Of a stretch of DNA of 64,000 nt, positions 23,725 through 34,970 are shown one piece after another. The DNA comes from Entonaema liquescens (taxonomy: Eukaryota > Ascomycota > Sordariomycetes > Xylariales > Xylariaceae): the NCBI GenBank assembly GCA_902805475.1, contig CADCSX010000012.1:682001-746000 (forward strand), read 5' to 3'. The position numbers and the translations under genes are program-made. Under the pieces are notes generated by a model that worked only from the letters and a program-made list of their open reading frames with translations, was not told the DNA's origin and ran no database searches. Within the stretch, counting starts at the first letter, position 1. Each line of letters opens with the position of its first letter.

Positions 23725-24860
23725 CGAGTATTACAAGTTTCACCGTTCAAACCCTCGACCCAGGTAGAAGGGACAAGTAGTGCTAGGCTCGGACATAAAT
23801 GCTGGGCAACAATAGGGTTATGGGCAGTGCGACCATGCGACAACCAGATAGTGAGTCGATAAGGCACATATCTGAAGTACGAGCAACGATTTTATGCAGT
23901 GCAATACGTATACAAGAAGATGAAGCAGAACATCTTGCATGAGACAAATTTATCCAAGTAAACCATATTGAGTGATGCTTCGGTAATTGGATTTCGAGAC
24001 AAGTGATATGTGGTAGAGATATGAACCGGGCAAATGAAAAAATGAGTGTGACCAGGGCGTAAGAATAAAAAAGGGTAATGACATGGTATAGTGATGAGAA
24101 ACCGAAGTGATGTGTGGACGAGAAGACGGACATCAGGCACAAATTTGAGCGGTATCAGTGCGACACTCTCAGGACTCGTAGGGCTTGGTCCTTGGTCTTT
24201 GGGCTCTTGGTCTTCTGAACAGAAAACAGGTAGCCTTGAATAAGGCAACCTAGGCTAACCATATTCCCATAATCCGCTGCCTAGTAGTACAACACGTGAT
24301 TTGTAGGACTTGATCATCGGGAGCCTGAATGTAGACGATGCATCAATGTTTGGGCGATTTTTGATCCTTAGAAATGGGTTGAATCGACGAGTCGCTGTAC
24401 GGGAGACAAGAAGTTGTCGGTCGGGTGCGTGAAATGGGTTGACATACATAGCAGATGCGTGGTAGTTGCACCTTACCATCTGATTGGTCGTGAGTAGACC
24501 ACCCAGCTGGACCTGATTGGACCATGACGAAGGGGAACAGGGGTGAGTGTGCCGTACTGCCTCGACATCTCTACATAAAAGCCCAGTCCCTCCTCTACCC
24601 TCCTCTTCATTTTTCCCTCTCCCATAACCAATTTACCAATCCTCATCAACAAGGGACCATAAAGTATCAATCTCATCACCGTCCATCCAAATCAAGGCGG
24701 AGACCCTATTTGAAACAACATAACGGTATTATAACCACTGAAACCTGTAAGTTCAGTCGTGTATGATGCCGCCGATATTCATATCATTGACTGTATCCCA
24801 GATAGCCGTGAGGGTTCAGGAACACCTTGCTATCCAAATTCCCAGACAGCTTTCTGCACT
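23725..24860. other. intergenic, no gene seen
   Basis: Short overlapping open frames on both strands, none with domain features. A pyrimidine-rich stretch at about 24587-24625 precedes the next gene and could be its promoter or leader. Confidence 0.5.
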
Positions 24861-25759
24861 ATGGATGACTTTGCTCGTCTTCCACGTGACCAAAGGGCTG
24901 CCTGTATTTCATGTAGGACTCGGCCGTGGATACCGTTCGGGGTGTGTCCCATCATAATCTGACAAGTGATAGATGATCTGGCGCCACAGAATTCCCTATC
25001 TTCCCCCGGAGAATATTGGTCTAGGCATTCCCAGACATATGACTATCGGACCCCAAGCCACGAATATGGTGGGATATCGCATAAGCGCAACCAAGATTAT
25101 GTTGATGGAAACCAGCAGCATCAATTGCCATTAATCGTAAGGCAAAGAATCAATTAGATAACCGAAGTCTCAGTGTATACTAATTGAAACTAGCGTCATA
25201 ATTACGAATCTTCGCAGCTGGACGTCGAACCATCGTCCAGCGCCCTTCTCGTTTCTTCAGAGAGTCGGCAGGGCCGTAAAACGGTACCTCGAATGGCTTA
25301 TCGGGATCCAAATGCAGTCGCCTCAAGTATCACACATGGTCACAGCCATTACAAGAGTAGCCGCACCATGTCAAGGACTTCTAACAATAAAGAAGCCTCC
25401 AATGAGGTTGTGCATCGATCCAGCCATAAGGATAGGTATCAGATACCGGTCCCGCCAAAGGCTCCCAAGATTCCAAGACTCCCGACCCCTGATTTTGACG
25501 ATAAAGACCATAGCAAGTATGATATGTCGGATCATCAATTCTGCGCATGCTGTGGGGATAATGCTGGTTACAAGACAGAGTCTTGGAGGGAGGAATGCGC
25601 CACGGCGAAGATGGAAAGACAAGGTAGGTCTTCCCATTCTTTTGCGGATTCGGTCGTCAGCTGAGTCCGTAAACACCCTGCTTAAAATTGACGTGCTGAC
25701 AAACTCCAGTATTCGAGGCGAAGGCTTATATCGCACATAAGGACACACTTTTTCGATAA
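24861..25759 (+). CDS. hypothetical protein with small Cys motif, four exons
   Basis: Proposed exons: 24861-24912, 24967-25136, 25194-25623 and 25710-25759, with closing phases, about 233 aa. Exons 2-4 are well supported: donors gtaagg and gtaggt, acceptors ctag and ctccag, and a continuous sensible frame. Exon 1 (starting MDDFARLPRDQ) is less certain. The protein is hydrophilic and Ser/His/Arg-rich. It has a basic Pro-rich linker (IPVPPKAPKIPRLPTPDF) before a short FCACCGDNAGY motif near the C-terminus, which could bind metal together with a later Cys. No family recognised. Probably nuclear or cytosolic; function unknown. Confidence 0.55.
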
Positions 25760-27562
25760 AATGACGATCATCTAATTTGTCCATTGTATAAATTGACGGA
25801 ATTGGGAGCGCTGTGATTGAAGGTTACCAGGATGGGGAACGAGGTAACTGGAAGGTTGCAGGGACCAAACAACCCTATATCCGCATACCCATGATCCGGG
25901 CTGAAGTCACAGGCATATTGCCACCGTAAAGGCCATCCCACCGCGAGCAGCGTTAGCCATTCCAGTTTCGGGCCGTCCGGGTTATTCCAATGGATATGCT
26001 TATTCGAATACTGGAAATTTAGGGCAACCCGACCGGCTACATGCAAGTGCCGCCTAGAGCCATGTATACCGCTTGAGCGACAGGAAACCAACACCATATT
26101 CAACTGAGCTTGGGAAACAATCGCAGCCGTGGTGTCATTTCACTGAATGTAGGCCTCCTACGGCTGACAACCGCCCCGCAATTCGTGAATGGCACAGTTC
26201 TGATTAGAACGCGGCATCCTGGTTCCTAAGGAGCCTAACCGATGTGTGGCGTGTTATATGGGAAGATTTAAACTCATTGTCGAGACTTTCGAAACTCGTG
26301 AATTGGGGTTTTATTGTTGGGGATCGCTTTCATATATTGTATAAATAAGGAAGTAAGACGACATACGATGAGATTAAGTTGAGATGAAGTTGAGATGAAG
26401 TCTGGTTAGGGTTTCATTTGGTTTGAATTGTGGCTAGTGCGGCTAAATGTCCCAGCCACCGTCACCGCAAGTACGTACTTACTCCACACTGTATTTTAAT
26501 ATTAACTAAGCCACATAATCTATCTACTTAGCATATACCTCCATATACCTCATAACTTACATATGCCTAGGACATCGAATTGTAGGACTATTACAAGGAC
26601 TGAGAGCCAATCAAAATTAAACAATTATTATTCTTATTGATCACATACTTTGCTATTCTATTCCCAAGTTTCGTTCAATATACTAAGTAAAGCAGTAATT
26701 AAGTGTTATTAAATCTTGGCACCCAAATTCACGAATGCTACAACTAAAGCTCCTCATAACAACTCAAAATGAATAAAAGTTGAAACTATCAAAATTCACT
26801 CCATTAACCATATAATTGTTATTAAGTTTTTTACCTTCGAATAGTTGAAAACGCTCAGCCATGTCCACATGGGTCTTCTCACGACTAGCACTTGAGTAGG
26901 TACCTACGGATTACTTCATAGGACTATTTGCTCTTTAGCAAGGGCGCACTACGCCAAAGCTATCGAGTCTAGCCTCGAACTCAGCTACCAGGGGCACGAA
27001 GAGGCTCCAAAAACTGATGAAGATCATCTGACTATAATAAGAAAAGGTCAAGTCGGCTTGCTTGCCTGGCCCTGCCCAGCCTTGCTCCGACACCCCGCAA
27101 TCCTACCGTACACCGGGCAATCGTCCAGTCCTAATCCCTCGTTCCCGAGAGCCGAGCTACACTCATTTAACCCATCCAGCACGACATCATTTATACCAAC
27201 TTCATCTCTTGCTAGTATGCTATTATTCGTGGAATGACGACTCCAAGACCAAGGAGTGGGGAATGGTAGCTTGCCATCTCACCGTACGTTCCTACCGGCT
27301 GGTAATTCATAGCTAATAGTTTGGTTAATCCTTGCTAAGATGCTTGTAGCTAGGCGAGATGTTATGATGCGACTTCGCGTCGTCCCAAGCAGGGTCCTAG
27401 AGGAGCATGACATCTTGTAGTATCCCTAAGAGATGTATTTATAGGGGAGGAATCCCTTGATTTGAATTATTCTATTCAGCTCTTCGACCTCAATTCGAAC
27501 TGCCGGAGTTCTCAACCCGATAGGTCTATTCCTACTTGGGTAAACCATCTTGTTAAGACAAT
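25760..27562. other. intergenic, no gene seen
   Basis: AT-leaning, with repeated short runs such as GAGATGAAGTT x2 near 26379-26400 and the palindrome TAGGTACCTA at 26897-26906. The final few hundred bases should hold the GH79 promoter; a TATTTATA-like element lies near 27434. No coding signal. Confidence 0.55.
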
Positions 27563-29185
27563 ATGAGGTCACATAATTCAATGCAGACCTCTCTCCTCCT
27601 TGCCCTCACGGGGTTTGGATCAGCAGCTATTCTTCCCAGAGATGGTTCGGCATTGTCCATTAGGATTCCCACAGTAAAGGCAGCAGATGCTTCGGATCCA
27701 ATTGATCCCAGCTTCTGCGGCCTCGCCTTCGAGCAAGCCTCTTTTGTCCGCTACGCCCAAGACGACAGCGGTAAACCCAATGCCTTTTCTAACAACCTCA
27801 TAAAGGCCATCACCTCACGTACTGGAGGGACCCCTATCATCCGGCTTGGCGGCACGTCTCCTGACTACGGGAGGTACCTCCCTGGTCAGAAAGAACCTGC
27901 ACTGCCTGTTGCCGAACAAGACAACTATCAGAACATCGGATTCACAACCATTGGCCCTTCTTATTGGGACTTGACACACAATATCCCCGGAGCCAAATAT
28001 ATGGTCCAAGTCCCGCTAGCAACAACAAATGTCAGCGAGACAGTTGCTTGGGCTCAGTCTGCAGTGAAGGGTATCGGCCTGGAAAACATCCATTCGATCC
28101 AACCGGGAAACGAGGCAGATCTTTACGCCGACAATTTCCGCGGCGAGGGCGGCGTTGAGTTAAACCCACCGGAATACCAGGGCAAGCTCAACAACGAGAC
28201 ATACGTCGGTAACTGGACTAAATACGTCGACGCGATCCTAGCCGCTGTAGACTTACCTAAAGGCCGCCTGTTCACGGCTTTCGACGTCGCCACGCACGTC
28301 GGCGACTACATCCACGAAGACGCCTACATCTTCGACGTGGAGACGTGCTTCAAGCTCGGCATCGACGAGAAGAACGTCATCAAAGACGTGTCCCACCACT
28401 ACTACCAGCGGAACGCGGGAACAGCCAAGGACCTGGAGAGCGGGCTCATGAACACGACGGTCACGCACGACCACCTCGACCAGTTCAGACGGCGCATCGC
28501 GTGGCTGAAGAAGAACCACCCCGAGGTCCCGTTCATCCTCAACGAGGTCGGCAACTCGCTCTTCCGCACCAACTCGTACGAGTTCCAGGCCCGTCTCGGC
28601 AGCGCCCTGTGGCAGGTCGACTTCTACCTGTACAGCATGGCCGTCGGCGTCGCCCGCATCAACTACCAGCAGATCATGCACGCGGGCTACGACCTCTGGC
28701 TGCCCGTCGCGAGCGCCGGCCACCCCGCGCAGGTCTTCTCGAACTTCTACTCGCAGCCCTTTGTCGCGGATTTCATCGGGTCGTCCGGCAAAACCAGAGT
28801 TGCAAAACTCGGTTTCGCTGGCGATAGCAACGCCCCTGCTGACCTCGCTGTTTATGCTGCTTATGAAGATAACGCGCCGAGGAGGATCGCTATTACGAAT
28901 CTGGATTACTGGAATAAGACGTCGTCGGCTTTCGACAGGCCGAGTGTTACGCTTGACTTGGTGGTGCCGGGGGGCGTTACGTCGGTCAAGGTGTATCATC
29001 TGAATAGTCCCCTAGGCGCGGGTGCTGCGGCTGATACTATCACGTATGGAGGCAGCCAGTGGACGTATGAGAGCCTTGGAGAAGAGATTAAGGATGTGAG
29101 GAAGGATACCGAGCAAATTGCTGTGAAGAACGGGGTTGCGAGGGTCATTGTTCAGAGTAGCGAAGCAGTTCTCGTTTGGCTGTGA
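27563..29185 (+). CDS. secreted GH79 glycoside hydrolase (beta-glucuronidase-like)
   Basis: Single exon, 540 aa. A hydrophobic N-terminus (LLLALTGFGSAA) followed by ILPRDG indicates secretion; a second ATG at 27581 would give a tighter signal peptide. The barrel carries RLGGTSPDYGRY, the acid/base Glu in QPGNEAD (E184) and the nucleophile Glu in LNEVGN (E328), as in GH79 beta-glucuronidases and related exo-enzymes. The final 100 residues form the beta-sandwich C-terminal domain typical of fungal GH79. There are several N-glycosylation sequons. It is expected to release glucuronic acid or 4-O-methyl-glucuronic acid from plant arabinogalactan proteins or other glycans outside the cell. The middle of the gene is strongly GC-rich at third positions, which produces long antisense shadow frames. 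It stands alone, with no neighbouring hydrolase. Confidence 0.93.
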   Translation: MRSHNSMQTSLLLALTGFGSAAILPRDGSALSIRIPTVKAADASDPIDPSFCGLAFEQASFVRYAQDDSGKPNAFSNNLIKAITSRTGGTPIIRLGGTSPDYGRYLPGQKEPALPVAEQDNYQNIGFTTIGPSYWDLTHNIPGAKYMVQVPLATTNVSETVAWAQSAVKGIGLENIHSIQPGNEADLYADNFRGEGGVELNPPEYQGKLNNETYVGNWTKYVDAILAAVDLPKGRLFTAFDVATHVGDYIHEDAYIFDVETCFKLGIDEKNVIKDVSHHYYQRNAGTAKDLESGLMNTTVTHDHLDQFRRRIAWLKKNHPEVPFILNEVGNSLFRTNSYEFQARLGSALWQVDFYLYSMAVGVARINYQQIMHAGYDLWLPVASAGHPAQVFSNFYSQPFVADFIGSSGKTRVAKLGFAGDSNAPADLAVYAAYEDNAPRRIAITNLDYWNKTSSAFDRPSVTLDLVVPGGVTSVKVYHLNSPLGAGAAADTITYGGSQWTYESLGEEIKDVRKDTEQIAVKNGVARVIVQSSEAVLVWL

Positions 29186-32100
29186 AGGAATAGCTGGAGA
29201 TACCTATCTCATTTCCAAACTTCGACGAAAAGTATAACCTGCGGATATCCATAATATCAAATGAAGGTGGCTGCTCTATGATTGAGGTTTCACCTATACT
29301 TCTCTTAGAAGACTAGGCTGGATAAAGTCCAGATTCAACACCCCTCAACCCCTAAGCATAGTTCTAATGGACATATGTGGAATGACATTAAAGCCGTTTC
29401 TAGATATCCAGATTTGTACATTTAATGTAATGTCGCTGTGTTTATAAACGAATTATAAATTCCCAGTACGACGCCTAGCCTTATTGTCTTATTGACGGAT
29501 TTCAGTTCAATCAGGGGTAATGAAGTCATGTATTTAGATCCCAGTTACGGGCTTAATAGACATAAGGTTTAATCCCATCTATGAGGGTATCGTGGTTTTG
29601 TTATTATAAATACGTTACTATGATTAAAGCATATATCTACTTGAACTCGAAAACGAGTCCATCATTATGATAGCTTATTCAATATTCTCTATCATAGGTA
29701 ATCGGTAAATTTTCTACGATTGAATAGATTTGACGCATCGTAACACCAGGTGCGTCACAAAGATTTCTAGTTACCTCTTTTGCTATCGTGGAACCAACAC
29801 ATGATCCTGCGGCCCCGTAAATACGAATATTGAACGTTTAGCAGCTAACTGGGACGCGGCTCAAAAAAGGCAGTGTTCATATAAACTTCTTGGCTAATCC
29901 TGTAGGATTAGGATTTTTGTTGACAGTGCGGGTCATCCCGAGTTTTGCTCCGTCTTACATCCTTTTGAGGCTCGTGACAGTATCATTATATAATTTCAGC
30001 CTCAATGTTGCTTTGTGGACAAATAAGATTATAGCACACCTAGTATTACGTCTTACTAACGGCAGAAATGATACTCTAAGCGGGAGCAGCGTTTGGTTGA
30101 GTCTATATTGATTCGAGGTTGGATATTTTAGCCTGTGTCACGAGGACATGAAGAGGCCTCGTAGAGTCAGTTTCTTAACTCCCGTCCAAATTATGGCCGT
30201 CATTCTCGTTGGCGTAATATCGATGCTACAGTTTTATTGGACAACTCTGAGACAATAAATTAGTAATCCTCTTGTGAGGTAATCTGTAGCATCCGGATTC
30301 AATCTCCAGGGTCTAAGTTACGTCATATGTGCATGACGTAATGAGGCCGGGGAGAAATACTATAACATCCTCAATAGAAAAAATGCTGTAAGTTATCTAC
30401 TTTTATAAGACATTGTAGACAGTTGCAATAAAGTTGGGTAAAGACTAGAAACCAAAGTAAGTTTACAATAACCTAAGTAAGGGAGCACGTTTGATGAGCG
30501 GTTCTGGACGGCGTTATCAGAACCCACATAAGACCGTCTGGTTGCAAATAAAGTCTGGTGGGCCTAGGCCGAACCGTGGGGGGTGGTTCTGGATAGAGAG
30601 GATGTGAGATGTGATCAGAAGTGCAACCTTAAGCCTGCTTTTTAAGGACCAAAGTAACAGATGTACTTTAGCGATGTGGGATTCTATGCTCTTCGGGTCT
30701 CTACACGTGCGTGAGTGCACCTATCGTGTCTGCGTGTTTACCTTTGATTCTACTACCTTAAAACTGATGGGAAAACCGGCTCAACGTACCCTTCGTCAAA
30801 AGGACCGGGGGTCAGGGCCGAGGAGCATTTCTTCCCGTTGAGACTCGGTTCTTGACTTCTAATTTGCGGATAAGGTCCATCCCGTAGTTAGCCAGGACTA
30901 CTTTTTTATTAATCGTGACGTCTATGTCATGGCGCCTATGACGGGTCGGCCGCTGACCCGGCTCGACCCGGAACCAATAGGCTAACCAATAAGCAATGCT
31001 TGATGCCGTAACCAATCTGGAGAGATTCGATCCGGCTGACGTATGCGGGACCCCCCCGCGCGAGCTAGCTGATACTACACCACCGAGGATCAGCACTGAT
31101 ATATCAACAAAGAAGAATGGTCAAGAATCCTAATGATGTACGAGATGCTACCAAGCGGGAGAAATGGAGCAAATCGAAGTTGAAGGGGTAATAGTGTCGT
31201 TTCAAGGAACGTCGCACAACAGCTGCATTCTTGAGTTTGAGTTGATTCGGTCAACTAAAACGTAATTGGGATAGATGTGTTGTTATTTTTTTAATTAGTA
31301 AGTGGTTGTATTAGTAGGTAGGAGATGTCTTAGAATGTAAAGTCTTTGTTGGCTTTATTAGTTGTACATGGTTTGGGAGCTTGGTTTTATGAGGCTCCAA
31401 GGCTGAGGGTGACCAAGCAGCCAAGGCTGAAAGTGAAGAGAAACTTCATTGAGGATTGACGCTGATGATTTCTACTATGTATATCAATAGCCTTGCAGGT
31501 AAGCAAACCAACCTGTTAAATTTTAATTCCATGCGGAGCCGGACGCTATCAGACAAGGCCCGTCAGCTATATTGAAGTTTCTGAATCGCCATTGGCCTAA
31601 CATTAGATCTGCCAAGAGGGTTGTAGCGAATGGGACTGTTGTTCTGGGGGAGCCGATGATGATTTTGGGTCCCTTGGATCACGTCACGAGGTAATTGGTT
31701 CCTGCGCCGCAGCTTCCCAGGAAAATTATGGAGAATTTGAAAGCGAAATTCAAAGCGCAAAGTGGGGTGGGCTGAGAAATGACGATACATCATACGTCAT
31801 AGAGCATTTGTTTTCGTTCGTTTGTTCGGGTCCCCAGTATGAAAGAGTCATGGAGTGTGATGGAACCACGCATCAATTGGGTTTTACAGGATTAACCCCG
31901 GATACTTATCTGAAGAAACCCGAATAGAACAAAAGAAAAGCCATGATATTTTTCGATTGTCCTATTCCGTATTTTAGTACTTTCGCATTTATACTTTATA
32001 GCCGGATCGGTCCATATCCATATACATAGTACCACAAGATAAGCCCCTGTACTACGGCGCGCACCCATAGCGGCATCACGTTGTGCCAAGGCTAATTTAG

Positions 32101-32800
32101 TAGTGAGTCGGGCTATCAAAATCGGGGAGAGAGCGATACATTTAGGTACAGATGCAAGTACATAGGCAGTACCCCCTTGAGTTGGGCATGTCCTTTAGTT
32201 TATTTTAGGAGTTGAAGAATTGAAGATGAGGCTTTAATTTGGGCGGGAGTTGGGTACACGATAAAAATCAATGGGACTTGAAGCCCTTCCATGCCACGTA
32301 TTTACACGAAGAGGCGACTCAGTAACTAACAAAATCATTCGAACTTCATTCGGGATATCGGGAATACCAAGGCCGCATTATCATTCTATGTAAACAAATA
32401 AAAATTGATCGTCGTCACACTGCCAATATTAGAGGTACACGCTTTCAACTGAAATAAGGCACAGGAACTCCCCCACATAGGAAAGTTATCAACCAGGATA
32501 TCGCGTACTGTGGGATGTATGCTATTATGGGCAGATGAATGCTACGGTATATCGGTCTTTAATGGACTATCTTAAGTTGCCGGCGCCGTCTTGGCTGCGA
32601 ATTGCAAGTTTGCTTCCCAGTGATACCACGCTCAATCTCCGATTCTAACTGAAGTGGTGATGAAAAGTATTATGCATTGGTACTGCACCTATCTTTATTT
32701 AGTTACTTACAAATGGATATGTCGTGAGACCTCCCGAAATTTGATTGGATATAACTATCAGTACTTGAATGTATGATGTAGATATTTAACGCACTAAATT

Positions 32801-33285
32801 GCTATTTTCTAACTAAATTTAAACCGTGAATAACTTAAATTTTAAACTTATATTTAAAAAAAAAAAAAATATTTTTAAATTTTATATAAAATAAATAAAA
32901 TTATAATATATTTTTATTTTATTAAATTATAATTTTAAATTATATTTTTATTTATTATTTTTTTATTTTAAAAATAAAAAATTTTTATAATTAATTAAAA
33001 ACGTAAAAATATAATAAAATACCGTAAATTTTAATTTATAAATTAAATTTATTTTCGAATAAGTTTTTTTTTTTAAATAAATAATTAAAAAGTTTTTTAA
33101 AGTTTTTTAAATTTAATATATTATTATTTTTAACGCGATATATTATTTATAAAAAATTAATTTAATTTTTATAAATTAATTTAAAATTTATAATTTAAAT
33201 ATTATTTAAAAAAAAAAGGTTTTTTTTATTAGTGTAAAAAATATTCGAAAATAGGTTTAAAATTTTATAAACTTACCCTTAAAAT
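32801..33285. other. extreme AT block with RIP-like signature
   Basis: About 485 bp made almost only of A and T. From 32848 to 33001 (154 nt) there is not one G or C. The few C residues in 33001-33245 lie in CpG or CpCpG (ACGT, ACCG, TTCGAA, ACGCG), and there is no CpA. RIP converts CpA to TpA and spares CpG, so the pattern fits an old heavily RIPped repeat. No ORF. Confidence 0.7.
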
Positions 33286-34288
33286 CTAAGCTGTTCACGG
33301 CTTTAATAGTAGATGAATTCTTTGGAATATTTTCCATAAGCACATTGGCACATGCAGTGTACAAATGTACAAATGATTAGGTACATACATGTACATGGTC
33401 CTCGCATGTCCGGTTTAACCTGATTCGTCGTTTTGTCCTACCTCGTGCCAGATTAAGCAATGTCGGATAGTCAGCTTGCCCGCTCTCTCATACATAAAAA
33501 ATAAAATGGTACTTCGTACATGCGTCTTTTGTCTCTTGTAGCTGGGTCTCGAACAGGTTTTGTCATCATCAGAATTAAATTGCCCGATTCACACAACCTG
33601 GGTTTTTACCAAATTTCAGAATGTCAGCATCTGTTATTGTTATTGTCAATAGCTTCTCGTGGCAAAAACAGGGCATTCATTCGCTTCCAGTCTAGAGAAA
33701 TTTGGTGCGTATCGCATATAGACCTTATTATCTAAGTAGAAATACAATTTTCAAGTAGCCTATCTACGTTATTTTAAGTACCTACTACGAAAAGTAAAAG
33801 TACCCTTAACAGCCCTTGCCCCCATAACGGGTCCCGCCTAGTAAGATTGGAAGGCAATTCAAAAGTTAGGTACAGTCTGGGTACGCTAAAGCGCACTAGC
33901 CCACTACATCATCAGGCGACATCGATCTCGGATACAAGCAATTGCTCGTAGCACTAAACAAGGCCCATAACCATGTAAGTGTACGTAGTGGTCTCGATGT
34001 CACCGTTTAACCATTCGCGCAGTCGTCAGTCGTCATTTCTCCCACCTTTTTTTCTTCTTTCTCTGATAATTCTTCCCACCCCAGAGCACAACGCTGGGTC
34101 AACTTTTACTACTTGCACAACCACTTTTTAGGTCACATATCTTTATTTTTTTCTATTCTTACAAGGGAAATTCTTAGATCTTGTGTTTTTAACCTAACTT
34201 ATACCTATAACCTTTTTTTTACTTTTAGACAGATCCCTAGGAGAACGACTCTATTTTTTCTGTCCTATCTACCTAGCATTGAGAGAGA

Positions 34289-34343
34289 ACATTGCGGACA
34301 TTGCAGACATTGCAAAAGATTGCAAAAGATTGCAAAAGATTGG
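34289..34343 (+). repeat. short tandem repeat in kinase leader
   Basis: Two short units (ATTGCGGAC, ATTGCAGAC) followed by three perfect copies of ATTGCAAAAG (34309-34338) and a partial copy. It lies about 630 bp upstream of the kinase ATG, in likely promoter or 5' leader sequence. Confidence 0.7.
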
Positions 34344-34970
34344 AGGAGTCATATCCGCACGATAGAGATCTTGTGACTTGCATTACAGCGAAAGAGAAGA
34401 TAGCAAATTCTACGTCTTGCAGCGCACTCCCCGCCGAACCTAACATTACATACTTTTGTTACTTCTTGTTACAAATCAAAGACAATCCAAAAACAAATCC
34501 AACTCCAACCTGGATTACAGGTTTTCCATCCAAACCCAAGTCATTCCACGTTTTGAGTTTCTAGGATCGCACATACATAGGCGTAGGCTAGGTACATTAC
34601 CGAAAGCAAAGAATCACCAACTAAAAACCTCGCCATTCGGCAGCTTCCCGCTATTCGCCATCTCACTTACTCGCCCTGCCTGCAACTGCACCGCACCGCA
34701 CCGCACTGGTTACCCTTACCTCCTAAAAAGAGCGGACCTGACCAATTCGTGGACGGCACCTGTTTCTGCAGTTTCTGCATTTGAGTTTGTTTGGTTCGAA
34801 TTTGAAACAACCCGTGGACTTGGAACCATTGGCGCTTCCGAGAGTTTTTATTTTTGTCTCGCATAGACGAGACACGAGATACGAGATACGGAGAGAGGAA
34901 GTGTGGAAAGTGGAAAACGAGAAAAAAAAAAGCCTAAGGTGCATTTTGGGTGTAACATCCAGTGACCAAA

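Larger units (their letters stand above)
29186..34970. other. 5.8-kb gene desert
   Basis: No gene supported on either strand. Most of it is AT-leaning sequence with many stops. It includes the A/T-only block at about 32.8-33.3 kb, a 10-bp tandem repeat near 34.3 kb and, at the right end, the long pyrimidine-rich leader/promoter of the kinase gene. It may consist of old mutated repeats, but no transposase or reverse transcriptase motif survives. Confidence 0.55.

Noticed and set aside
28253..28999. 248-aa antisense frame inside the GH79 gene
   Set aside because: It is a shadow caused by GC-rich third positions of the GH79 gene, with no domain of its own.
32801..33285. Centromere core
   Set aside because: Far too short and flanked by ordinary sequence; a RIPped repeat explains it better.
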